The position numbers and the translations under genes were made by a program. From an uncultured Thioclava sp. (GTDB lineage Bacteria; Pseudomonadota; Alphaproteobacteria; Rhodobacterales; Rhodobacteraceae), in the NCBI RefSeq assembly GCF_913064665.1, contig NZ_CAJYBT010000031.1, forward strand, positions 1 through 43,881: DNA of 43,881 nucleotides. The letters are read 5' to 3'. This document shows positions 1 through 6,970 of the stretch, one piece after another. Position 1 is the stretch's first letter; every line of letters begins with the position of its first letter. The notes under the pieces were generated by a model, which was not told the DNA's origin, ran no database searches, and was given only the letters and a program-made list of their open reading frames with translations.

Positions 1-448
1 TAGGCGCTGGTGTGCAAGCGTCCTCGCGAGACAGCCCCCTGCATACCGCGGCGCGTATGAGCTCCGATCATCTCCGAGAACTGCTGCGCGCCAAACCCGC
101 CAAGCAGCACCTTGCAGAAATCCTGCGGCCCCTCTTTCACCGAATGCAGATCGACGCCCTGGAATTGGAGGAGATCGTAATAGCCGAGCGCATCGGCGAC
201 CTTGCGGGTTAGACGGTCCAGCGCCTCCACCACGACGACATCGACCTCGCCTCGCCCGATCGCGTCCTTCATCTTCTGGAAGCCGGGTCGGCGCATGTTG
301 CGGCCCGTCTTCTCGCGGTCCTCAAAGATCGCAACGACGGTCCAGCCGTTGCGGTCGCATTCGCGGCGCGCCATGGCGATCTGGTCTTCGATGGAGGTAG
401 CCTTTGCAGGCTCGACGAGTAGCGGGCGTAGATGGCGGCGCGTGTCAT
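1..448 (-). pseudogene. Serine recombinase (resolvase/invertase family), N-terminal part, frameshifted and cut by window edge
   Basis: Reading leftward from ATG at 448, the first frame gives MTRAAIYARYSS, the resolvase N-terminus with the catalytic serine in the ARYSS motif, but runs out of homology near 401-403 and stops at 269. The +1-shifted frame resumes exactly there with ATSIEDQIAMARRE, then FEDREKTGRNMRRPGF, the ALDRLTR motif and SEMIGAHTRRGM, and stays open to base 1. One extra G in the minus-strand AAAGG run (401-402) would restore a normal recombinase, so this is a one-base deletion or a sequencing error. Known: family members with this domain order are usually around 500 residues or more; only about 148 are here. 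It integrates or excises DNA through a phosphoserine link. The start overlaps the stop of the 59-residue ORF (ATGA). Confidence 0.85.
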
Positions 449-624
449 TGGGCGGTCCTTTCGGTCGGGGCGGTGGTGCTGTTGGCGGGCGTGGCGGTCT
501 CGACAAAACGCCGGGCGGCGGCGCGGCCGAGAAGCGAGACAAGGCCGGTCGGCGCGATCTCGATCCGGGTGGGTCCGCCGGGGTTATCGTTGGCTGCGGT
601 CAGTGTGGTCGTTGGTGCCTGCAT
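445..624 (-). CDS. Small 59-residue protein coupled to the serine recombinase
   Basis: Starts MQAPTTTLTAANDNPGGPTR and contains a short amphipathic stretch, IEIAPTGLVSLLGRAAARRF, then a Thr/Pro/Ala-rich tail ending TERTAQ. A GAGGA ribosome site lies just upstream of the ATG at 624. The stop codon overlaps the recombinase start as ATGA, which indicates translational coupling. Function unknown. It could be a recombination directionality or regulatory partner, but nothing in the sequence proves this, and its tail is low-complexity. It is too short to be called by usual length cut-offs. The reading frame shows the same third-position GC preference as the recombinase, which supports it being real. 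Confidence 0.6.
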   Translation of the reverse strand: MQAPTTTLTAANDNPGGPTRIEIAPTGLVSLLGRAAARRFVETATPANSTTAPTERTAQ

Positions 625-638
625 GTTTTTTCCTCAAA

Positions 639-661
639 GTTCGTGTCGTAGATTCACGAAC
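639..661. promoter_or_regulatory. Inverted repeat upstream of the recombinase operon
   Basis: GTTCGTG at 639-645 and CACGAAC at 655-661 form a perfect 7-bp inverted repeat with a 9-bp spacer. It lies 15 bp upstream of the start codon of the 59-residue ORF and directly abuts its ribosome site, so it could be an operator or an mRNA hairpin masking initiation. The flanking 662-780 stretch is AT-richer and may hold the promoter. No regulator is known for it. Confidence 0.4.
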
Positions 662-784
662 ATTCCGCGTGGCCCCTTTGATCAAAGCGAGTTTTCGGAA
701 TAAATGAGGCGTGCAGGCCTAACTGTTTGATTCTGCGTAAAAGAAAATTCGAAATTCGTTGTATTTTCGAGTTTGACCTCTCGA

Positions 785-822
785 AAAAAGGGGGCGCAGA
801 TCCCTTGGAGAACCCGCGCCCC
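785..822 (-). terminator. Rho-independent terminator after the 135-residue gene
   Basis: On the minus strand GGGGCGC (822-816) pairs with GCGCCCC (797-791) around an 18-nt loop and is followed by a six-T run (789-784). It begins 18 bp after the stop codon at 840. Confidence 0.75.
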
Positions 823-839
823 AAGTTGGGTGGTTTGGC

Positions 840-1247
840 TTATCTGCTACCCCACCGAATACGGCGGAGATCTTGCTCCGCCGCGATTAGATCCGCGACG
901 CGCTGCGAGAGGGTCAGCGCCGTCGTGAGAGCATCGCGAAACGCCTCTACCGTCTCGTCGGGAAGGAAGGCTTCGAGCCGGTAGATGCAGAGCGTAATCT
1001 CGGCCCGAACCCCGTCGCGGATCGTGTCGCGCAACTCGAGTCTGCGTTCGAGCGCAGTCAGCTCGGTGGCGATGTCTTCTGCGACCCCTTCGGATAGCTC
1101 GGAGACAGATTGCAGAGCTGCACGCAGGGCGCCGGTCGCATCGGCTGCGATGTCCTGGATCCGGTCGATATCCGGGGTCCGCTGATCGGGGGATGAAAGA
1201 ATGATCCGGTGGGTATTGCCACTGGGGATGATGTTGGAAACGCGCAT
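840..1247 (-). CDS. Unknown 135-residue alpha-helical protein of the mobile element
   Basis: ATG at 1247 is preceded by a strong AGGAG site; an upstream in-frame ATG at 1313 lacks one and would overlap the previous gene. The first 25 residues (MRVSNIIPSGNTHRIILSS) are loosely structured. The rest looks fully helical, with heptad-like spacing of Ala, Leu and Ile and many Glu/Asp/Arg, and ends DLRRIRWGSR. No enzyme motif, signal peptide or membrane segment is visible. It follows the PemK/MazF-like gene by 71 bp on the same strand and is closed by a clear terminator, so the two probably form one transcript. Its acidic helical nature would fit a binding partner, but a toxin partner would more usually be encoded upstream. 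Function not recognised. Confidence 0.65.
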   Translation of the reverse strand: MRVSNIIPSGNTHRIILSSPDQRTPDIDRIQDIAADATGALRAALQSVSELSEGVAEDIATELTALERRLELRDTIRDGVRAEITLCIYRLEAFLPDETVEAFRDALTTALTLSQRVADLIAAEQDLRRIRWGSR

Positions 1248-1318
1248 TTGGGAACTCCTGTTGAGAGAGGGAAAGGCGGCAGCGTCGGGCGAACTGACGC
1301 TGCCGGAAGGCATCAGCG

Positions 1319-1864
1319 TCAGGTGCCGGTGATGACCGCCCGCGCTGCGGCCCGGGCGCGGGCCTGAATCAGCGATTTGCGCTCATCGACGCGGGCACGG
1401 CGGCGTTCCGCGCGACGCTCGGCAGCGATATCGGCCTCGGCTTGAAGCCGCGCCTGGATCTCGCGCATCCGCGCCAGCGGACGTCCGGTCAAGCGCCCCA
1501 GAACCGGGGTGCGAAAGATCGGGCTGACGGCGAAAGCGGAATGGTTGGTGCGCACAATCACGATGCGATCACCACGAAACGCCGTCGCGCGTTCAAGCCC
1601 GGCCAGCCGCGCATCGCGCGAGCCAAGCGGGATCGCATAGCCCTTGCGGACCTTTTCGGTGACCGAGGTGCCGTAGGCGATGGTGAGCCAGCGCTGTCCG
1701 GCAATCGTGGCTGCCGCAAGGACGAGACAAGGACGGGCCTTTGGTGTGGGGCCGCTCTTGCCCTCGTTGGCCGGAAAGTGGAACGAGACGATGTCGCCAG
1801 AGCGCACGGTCTCGGACCAAGCCTGCGTTGCTTTCTCGGGCGCGGCAGGAAGGTTGTCGAACAT
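1319..1864 (-). CDS. PemK/MazF-like protein with basic C-terminal extension
   Basis: The core matches the PemK/MazF fold pattern: GDIVSFHFP at residues 23-31 (the strand that opens the barrel), KARPCLVLAAAT at 42-53 (the conserved R-P-x-L-V-L strand), then TIAYGTS and GYAIPL. Known: MazF/PemK toxins are sequence-specific mRNA endoribonucleases, generally about 110 residues. Here 181 residues are encoded, and the last 60 are a highly charged Arg/Ala/Glu helix (MREIQARLQAEADIAAERRA and on). The ATG at 1864 has a GGAGA site 7 bp upstream and is preferred over 1876 and 1915. No antitoxin gene is evident just upstream, where repeats lie, so an RNA-binding or non-toxin role is also possible. Confidence 0.65.
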   Translation of the reverse strand: MFDNLPAAPEKATQAWSETVRSGDIVSFHFPANEGKSGPTPKARPCLVLAAATIAGQRWLTIAYGTSVTEKVRKGYAIPLGSRDARLAGLERATAFRGDRIVIVRTNHSAFAVSPIFRTPVLGRLTGRPLARMREIQARLQAEADIAAERRAERRRARVDERKSLIQARARAAARAVITGT

Positions 1865-2089
1865 GGGATTCTCCATTTTTGGGAAAGATCGACACGCTCC
1901 CGTTCCGTCCCCCACGGGGTGTCCGGGTTTTGGTCGCGCGTCATCCCGACCGCGCGAGCAAAACCTGGACGCCTCGGTGGCAATTCATGCGCAACCGCTC
2001 GGGCCTTGGCCCGCGGTCCGTCAGGATCCGGCGCAATGCTGGTGGGGGTTCGGGGGAGGCGCGCCCAAGCGGCCTCCCCCGGGCGAAGG

Positions 2090-2290
2090 GGGTGTCCAGA
2101 GGGGGAGTGCAGAACGACGACCCTCTGGTCGCGCAGACAGCGGCCGGGGGGTGTCCAGAGGGGGCGCCGAGCGCCCCTATGGTCCGTCGGAAGACGCCAG
2201 GGGGAGGCCGGAGGGGGAGTGGCGAACGACGCCCCAACGGTCCCGCGGACGGCGCGGGGTCCGGGGCAGCGCCCCGGCGAACGGCATCTG
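2090..2290. repeat. Cluster of GC-rich degenerate hairpin repeats
   Basis: At least four units of a related motif follow one another. Near 2094-2134 CCAGAGGG pairs perfectly with CCCTCTGG. Near 2153-2182 CCAGAGGGGGCGC pairs imperfectly with GCGCCCCTATGG. At 2206-2241 a diverged copy carries GGAGGGGGAGTGGCG before ACGCCCC. At 2252-2278 GGGGTCCGGGGC leads into GCGCCCCGGC. The units share the phrases GGGGTGTCCAGAGGGGG and GAACGACG. The surrounding 1865-2574 stretch has no supported gene; 2300-2574 is AT-rich with no visible signal. Such units recur between genes of alphaproteobacterial accessory DNA; their role is not established here. Confidence 0.6.
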
Positions 2291-2574
2291 ATACGCAGGG
2301 CCAACGGCCCGGAGTGTCAGATGCTTAGTGAGTAATGGTATGCCTTAGTCGCGTATTCGTTCTCCTGAGCAAAGCTTTCTCGAAACAAGACGACAGCAGG
2401 GGGGGCAAGAAAGAAGGTTTCGGAAGCTCGTCAAAACACGAGATGTAAAATAGCGACGATCATCTAATTTTTCGAAACTGAATCGGCGAAGCGCAATCGA
2501 TAAAATGCAAGAAGCAGGCAGACCTCGATCGAACATTCTCCGTAAGGAAACCCAAAACGGTCTGCATAATGAAT

Positions 2575-3060
2575 CTACCCCAGAAAATGGGCGCCAAAAT
2601 CTCCAATGAATTTCCTATATGCCTGAAAAAAACGTTCCACTTTAGTTCGTGTGGCATTCCTTGAGTTTGTAGTTTGATGAGCGATAGCCTTTCGCAAGCC
2701 AACCAGATCAGAGATCGTATTGCCGACTGAGCCCTCCTCGCTCCAATCTTGCCTCAAGCGGCGAGAGTAATCTTTGTCGAATAGCTCAATTAACAACAAG
2801 ATTTTTTCTTTATCTGGATTCTGAAACTGTTGACAAAGGCGAGAGACAGCTGCACCCATTTTTGCATCTGACTTATTATTCGCATGCAAAACGAGAACCT
2901 GCTTTATATTTTGTTCAAGGCGACCCGCGATTGCCACGCAAAGATATTCGTAAATCATACTATTGGCTTCACCCGTGAACTCATCAGGCAAAAACTTTGC
3001 GGTATCTAACATCGAACGCAGCCGATCTATATCTGCGCGTATCTCAAGAGGGAGCGGCAT
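2575..3060 (-). CDS. HEPN-domain protein, putative RNase partner of the DUF262 protein
   Basis: A 161-residue all-helical protein with the HEPN catalytic signature R-x4-H at residues 123-128 (RKAIAH) inside the helix VGLRKAIAHQT. The preceding helices (YEYLCVAIAGRLEQNI, KILLLIELFDKDYSRRL) fit the four-helix HEPN bundle. Known: HEPN proteins with Rx4-6H are metal-independent RNases in toxin-antitoxin and abortive-infection systems, and one HEPN group is recurrently coupled to DUF262 proteins. The start at 3060 overlaps the end of the DUF262 gene by 17 bp; an alternative ATG at 3087 would overlap by 44 bp. The tight overlap implies coupled translation and probably a complex. The AT-rich codon use differs from the flanking chromosome, pointing to horizontal transfer. 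Confidence 0.75.
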   Translation of the reverse strand: MPLPLEIRADIDRLRSMLDTAKFLPDEFTGEANSMIYEYLCVAIAGRLEQNIKQVLVLHANNKSDAKMGAAVSRLCQQFQNPDKEKILLLIELFDKDYSRRLRQDWSEEGSVGNTISDLVGLRKAIAHQTTNSRNATRTKVERFFQAYRKFIGDFGAHFLG

Positions 3061-4156
3061 CGGAAAAAGCCTGAAGTGCTTTGTCAAATCGTTTGGTTAC
3101 GTTATCCTCAAGAGACGTGCTACTAGAAATCACATCTAAATATTCCGTATCTTTCTCAATCGCAGCGTATGCGGCCCTGACAGCCTCAAGATCTTCGTTT
3201 GCGCTGGTTTCAAGCGCAATAGCGAGCGCCACGCTGAAACTATCATAGAACGCAGCATTCAGGGCGCGACCTCCCGGCCGAAACGGCTTCGGACCCAAGG
3301 CGCGAACTGTCACATCGTTAAGTCTAGCCCAGACCCTCTTAATCTCGTCGGCATCTTTTGGCGCAATATCTTTGTGTTTCGTCATATAATTCGTCAGAAA
3401 ATTCTTCATCGGTCGCGAATATTTCTGACGTTCATTATAGAAGGTGAAGAAACGTAGGATCAACTCCACATCTTTGAGACGAACGCTCTTCTTGCCAAAT
3501 ATACTTCGCCAATTCGAATCGTCGTTAAGCTCAAAAAGTAGAGTATTGAAATCTCCGTGCGCAACACAGGTTCTGATTTCCTGTGGCGAAAGTTTCATGC
3601 CGCCGGTATTGATGCGCTCAAAGACCTCATAAACGCTATCCATATTATCTGTTGGCGTATCTTGTTTGAAAATAGTTGCATGAACCACGGCATCATCTAA
3701 CCGCATCTGGTCGTCTTCATCCAGCTCATCATATGTCTTCCCATCCCAATCAGTCTTTAGCCCGGTAAGCTTAAACTTCCGATCATTGAACAACCCTTTG
3801 TAAAACTTTTCGAGAGACTTAAGCCTTTGCTGCCCGTCTATCACAAGATGACGCTGTGAATCCTGTTCTTTATAAAGAAAAATTCCCGGCACCGGCAGCC
3901 CTAGAAGCAAGGACTCGATGAATTTAGAAGCGTCATTCTGGGACCAAACATATTTCCTTTGAAAAACTGGTATATAATATTGTTCGCGCTCAATTTTCTT
4001 AACCAAACTTTCTACAGTATGGTCGACACCGAAAGAAGAAATAGTAAAAAGCAGCCCGGATCCACTTTCGTCGGTAGCCTCAGAATCGTCCTGAACATTT
4101 TTGATATCATCAAGTTCGTCTTGTAAGATTTCCTCCATTTCTTTTTCGGATGACAT
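3044..4156 (-). CDS. DUF262 (GmrSD-like N-terminal) family protein
   Basis: A 370-residue protein with the DUF262 hallmarks: YIPVFQRKYVW at residues 61-71, the nucleotide-binding or hydrolysing motif VIDGQQR at 105-111, and VFERINTGGMKLSPQEIR at 178-195. An acidic, probably disordered leader covers residues 1-35. Known: DUF262 shares the ParB/sulfiredoxin-like fold, forms the nucleotide-driven half of GmrSD type IV restriction enzymes, and occurs in many defence genes. Here the usual C-terminal HNH nuclease (DUF1524) is absent; the C-terminus is helical, so the nuclease function may be supplied by the overlapping HEPN gene. ATG at 4156 is chosen because GAGGA precedes it; the ATG at 4183 has none. 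AT-richer than the chromosome around it. Confidence 0.85.
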   Translation of the reverse strand: MSSEKEMEEILQDELDDIKNVQDDSEATDESGSGLLFTISSFGVDHTVESLVKKIEREQYYIPVFQRKYVWSQNDASKFIESLLLGLPVPGIFLYKEQDSQRHLVIDGQQRLKSLEKFYKGLFNDRKFKLTGLKTDWDGKTYDELDEDDQMRLDDAVVHATIFKQDTPTDNMDSVYEVFERINTGGMKLSPQEIRTCVAHGDFNTLLFELNDDSNWRSIFGKKSVRLKDVELILRFFTFYNERQKYSRPMKNFLTNYMTKHKDIAPKDADEIKRVWARLNDVTVRALGPKPFRPGGRALNAAFYDSFSVALAIALETSANEDLEAVRAAYAAIEKDTEYLDVISSSTSLEDNVTKRFDKALQAFSDAAPS

Positions 4157-4207
4157 AAGGATTCCTCTTCTTAATGCGATCATTGTGCTTTCTTCGAGTT
4201 TACACTC

Positions 4208-4239
4208 AGCTACGATGGTAGCAAGCTACAATGCCACGT
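4208..4239. repeat. Short direct and inverted repeats upstream of mob, possible oriT
   Basis: AGCTACGATGGTAGCA is followed immediately by AGCTACAATGCCACGT, so AGCTACrATG repeats with a 16-bp period. Within it GTAGC (4218-4222) and GCTAC (4225-4229) form an inverted repeat across AA. Known: MOBV relaxases nick at inverted repeats just upstream of their own gene. The site lies about 290 bp before the mob start, between divergent transcripts. No canonical MOBV oriT sequence was recognised, so the assignment is tentative. Confidence 0.3.
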
Positions 4240-4312
4240 TCTTCGCACCCTCAGGTTTAGAATCCATTCATACCGACCGATCTCCTTTTTCCATTCGGAA
4301 ACGGAGATCGAT

Positions 4313-4480
4313 ATGTCCTTTCATCAATCGCTCGGAGGCTTTGACCCAGTATCGGGCGCGCACCCAATTGTCCTCATCTTTCGCGAGATGTTCCCGCATC
4401 AGCTGCACCGCTACGACCTGCACGTGCGTAGCTGTAAAGGCAGAACACCCCCCCATCTGTCCAATCGAACTTTCACTTTC
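4313..4480 (+). pseudogene. Degenerate duplicate of the mob 5' end
   Basis: After a GGAG ribosome site, the ATG at 4313 opens MSFHQSLGGF, then PIVLIFREMFPHQLHRYDLH. The intact mob gene 214 bp downstream opens MSMHQSID, then PVVLRFAELYPQQLNRYRMH. The identities in MSxHQS, PxVLxF, PxQLxRYxxH and the later HLSNRT versus HVDPSRT show common origin. After residue 56 the frame loses any resemblance and runs on, overlapping mob in another frame, to a stop at 4648. It is either a relic of a tandem duplication or insertion of a second mob-like element, or a short leader-like peptide. There is no sign of the catalytic region. Confidence 0.55.
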
Positions 4481-4526
4481 ATCCCCTCCGCCCATTTCCC
4501 GACGGCAACCCAATCAGGAGGCCGTC

Positions 4527-5954
4527 ATGTCCATGCATCAATCTATCGACGCATCCGCTGGTGCGTCGGTATCATCACCCCGTCCCGTCGTGCTGCGCTT
4601 CGCCGAACTCTATCCGCAGCAGTTGAACCGCTATCGGATGCACGGTGATCGCAAACAGCAGGAAGATCGACTGGACCATGTCGATCCGAGCCGCACTCAA
4701 CTGAACAGGCAGATCCTCGGCTCCCCGAACTGGCACAAATAGCTGACGCAAGCAGTCCGCCTCGCGAGCCTTGAGAATATCAATCAGGAAGTCGAGGGGC
4801 TTCGCGCGGCCAAGCGCCACAAGGAAGCGGATCGGCGCTTGATTGAGGGGCCGCGCGATCCGTGGCGCAAATCGAAATCCGGTCCGTTGCGTGAGTTCAT
4901 CATCACCGCAAGCCGAGAGTGGTTCGTTCCCTCGCAGGACGACGCCCGCTTTGTCGGGACAGACGAAGAAAAGGCGACCGCGCGACAGAAACTGATCGAG
5001 GAACGCGAAGCTCAGTTTCAGGACTTGGCGATTGAATGGCTGCGATCGCGCTTCGGCAACCAGGTTCTGCACGCGCGCGCTGATCGCGACGAGACGACAT
5101 TCCACATCCATGGGGTGATCGCCCCTTGGACGGAGAAGCACTCGAAACGCAGCGGCACACAGCGGCTTATCCAACCCTCATCTCATCCGCTCTTGAAGGA
5201 TTACGAGAAAGCGCAGGACGACATCGGCGCGTTTTTCGCCTCACTGGGGCTGACGCGTGGGGAACGTCAGGCAGCGGCGCGCCGAAAGGCGAAGAAAGCG
5301 AAAAAGAACGACCCGGCCGTCATCATTCCGCGTCGCAAGAAACATGTCCCGGCGCATATCTGGCGGGCGAATGAAGAGGTCCGCTTGGCGCGAGAAAAGG
5401 CCAAGGTCGAGGCCGAGAAGAAGAAGCTCGAAGCGAAACGCGAACGCTCGGAACAATTGCTGCGTGATGCCAAGCGCCAACGAGAATCTCTGATCGCGGC
5501 CACCGAGCGCGCCGAAGCGCGCGAAACTAACGCAAACGAAGTGATCGAGATTGCCGAGCACGCGGCAGCAGGAAACCTCATTCCGGCCGAAAACGACCGA
5601 ATGACGGTTTCACCGCGCGTTCCTTCGAAGTCGCGGGAGCGCGATCGTTTGGAGCGCTTACTATTAGCACCAGGCAGTTCGGCACGAAAACTACTGATCC
5701 ATCTGGGCGGTGCCTATCGAGCCTTCCGACAAGGGGCAGCCCAACAGGCAGAAAAGTCTGTCGCCGCGCGATTGGCTGCGGTCGAGCAGAAGGAAACAGC
5801 CCTCGACCAGCTGCGCGCCAAGATGCTTGCAGCTCTCCCATCAGGCCTGCGAAAACATTTCATCGCAGACACGCAGATCGAAAAAAGGGCGGTCGAAATC
5901 ACGAACAAGAAATTGAAAAACAACAATAAAAATAACGATCAAAAAAACCGCTAA
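4527..5954 (+). pseudogene. mob: MOBV (Pre/Mob) relaxase split by an in-frame TAG
   Basis: ATG at 4527 follows a perfect AGGAGG. The first 71 codons give the Mob_Pre N-terminus (PVVLRFAELYPQQLNRYRMH, then HVDPSRTQLNRQILGSPNW) and end at TAG 4740-4742. The same frame continues at once with 403 codons of relaxase: EGPRDPWRKSKSGPLREFII, then VLHARADRDETTFHIHGVIAP, which holds the HxH metal-binding histidines of motif III, and a long coiled coil (LAREKAKVEAEKKKLEAKRE) and basic tail. Known: MOBV relaxases nick oriT and start plasmid transfer. One base change (GAG, AAG or CAG to TAG) would explain the break. Readthrough or a TTG restart at 4839 would produce only partial activity, since motif I is upstream. 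Full length would be 475 residues, normal for the family. Confidence 0.85.
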
Positions 5955-6023
5955 ATTGGCTTTCGTGCGGGGTCAGGGGCTCCATTTTTGCTTTCGAACC
6001 CGCCGCAAACATAGGAGCACGAC

Positions 6024-6377
6024 ATGACCGTTCAATTTCCTCAATCGCAGCAAGATCGCATCTTTCAGAAATATCTGAGTCTCCAGAACAAGGTCGCACA
6101 GGTGGCAGAAAAAGAGCACAAGGCGCAATTGCGTCGGCGCCGTTATGTCATTGACGCCTTCGGAAAGTGGCTCGACAAGACGCCGCGCGTTCAGGTCGAG
6201 GCCTTCCTCGAAACACTCTCTGGTGCGTCCAGCGCCGCTGACAGCAAGCGGATTGCGGATTACCTCGCGCAACTACCTCCCGAACCGGAGGCCCCCACTT
6301 CGCCCTCACCTGCGGCACCGCAGGCCACGCCTCGGGAAAAGCCTAAGGAGAGTGCAGCGGATAGCAAGGACAGCTGA
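6024..6377 (+). CDS. Small mob-linked protein of unknown function
   Basis: A 117-residue product with a strong AGGAG site 6 bp before ATG. Residues 1-55 are charged and helical (QDRIFQKYLSLQNKVAQVAE, HKAQLRRRRYVIDAFGKWLD), followed by a short helix ending DYLAQLPP, then a Pro/Ser/Ala-rich disordered tail. It follows the relaxase gene by 69 bp in the same direction and shares its terminator, so it is probably a relaxosome accessory or regulator. No zinc finger, ribbon-helix-helix or conjugal TraD motif can be identified with certainty, although the small size, basic helix and place after mob recall TraD/TraC-like accessory proteins. Function unproven. Confidence 0.65.
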   Translation: MTVQFPQSQQDRIFQKYLSLQNKVAQVAEKEHKAQLRRRRYVIDAFGKWLDKTPRVQVEAFLETLSGASSAADSKRIADYLAQLPPEPEAPTSPSPAAPQATPREKPKESAADSKDS

Positions 6378-6426
6378 ACGGCAATCGCTTCTTCCCCGCG
6401 CGGCTAATCGCGCGCAATGGATCGTT

Positions 6427-6454
6427 AAAGCCCGCCAGTGTTCTGGCGGGCTTT
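6427..6454 (+). terminator. Perfect hairpin closing the mob operon
   Basis: AAAGCCCGCCAG and CTGGCGGGCTTT form a perfect 12-bp stem with loop TGTT, 49 bp after the stop of the small gene. The 3' arm ends TTT and is followed by CAAAAT, so the U-tract is short but the stem is strong and A-tract-flanked, which would let it act in both directions. Confidence 0.8.
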
Positions 6455-6547
6455 CAAAATGTTGCTGCCCTCAGAAACAAGGCGCTACGATATGACAATC
6501 AACGGCCAAGCAAGGCCCCCCTTTCTGCCTGACCTGCGCGCCCCGTC

Positions 6548-6970
6548 TTATGCTTCGCCCGTCAACCCTACGGCTGCGATTCCAGCCAAAGCCGCCTCAG
6601 CGTCATTATCCGAGGTATCGCCCGTGACACCCATCGCGCCGATCACCGCGCCATCCTCGCCCCGGATCAAGACGCCGCCGGGGACGGGGCAGGTCTGCCC
6701 GCCATAAATGCCGTTCACAGCGGCCATGAAATAGCCCTGCGCCTCGGCGCGTGCCATTTGCGCCTTGCCGCCCATGCCCAGCATCACCGCGCCGTAAGCC
6801 TTGGCGCGCGCAATCTCGAACCGCCCCGGCGCCGCGCCATCGTCGCGCGCAAAAGCCTGCAAATGCCCGCCCGCGTCCAGCACCACCGCAGAGAGCGGCT
6901 TCCAACCCGCATCGACCCCGGTTTGTAGGGCCGTATCGATCATCGTTTGCGCTTGTTTGAGGGTGATCAT
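6548..6970 (-). CDS. glcG: GlcG/HbpS family haem-binding-like protein
   Basis: A 140-residue protein spanning the whole GlcG/HbpS domain: [14 protein letters not shown] at the start, [19 protein letters not shown], then [34 protein letters not shown] and the end [14 protein letters not shown]. Known: this family (COG3193) is often encoded beside malate synthase G and glycolate oxidase; some members bind haem and others act in redox sensing, but the biochemical role of GlcG itself is not settled. The ATG at 6970 overlaps the glcB stop as ATGA and is preceded by GGAAGAG within glcB, so the two are translationally coupled. There is no signal peptide, which indicates a cytoplasmic form. Confidence 0.85.
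   Translation of the reverse strand: MITLKQAQTMIDTALQTGVDAGWKPLSAVVLDAGGHLQAFARDDGAAPGRFEIARAKAYGAVMLGMGGKAQMARAEAQGYFMAAVNGIYGGQTCPVPGGVLIRGEDGAVIGAMGVTGDTSDNDAEAALAGIAAVGLTGEA

Larger units (their letters stand above)
1..6460. mobile_element. Integrated mobilizable element remnant, partial at window start
   Basis: The stretch carries a site-specific serine recombinase, a MOBV relaxase gene, a PemK/MazF-like gene and a HEPN/DUF262 cassette, and then gives way at about 6460 to housekeeping genes (glcG, glcB, pepN). Base composition is a mosaic: 2340-4260 is clearly AT-richer than everything to the right. The recombinase reads out of the window to the left, so the left boundary is outside. 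No tRNA or direct-repeat attachment site could be seen at the right edge, so 6460 is an estimate placed just after the last element-like gene and its terminator. Both DNA-mobility genes carry single lesions, which suggests a grounded element unless these are sequencing errors. Confidence 0.7.

Noticed and set aside
4268-4513. Minus-strand 81-codon frame as an antitoxin for the HEPN/DUF262 pair
   Set aside because: It lies antisense to the mob-like relic, lacks a ribosome site and shows no DNA-binding motif.
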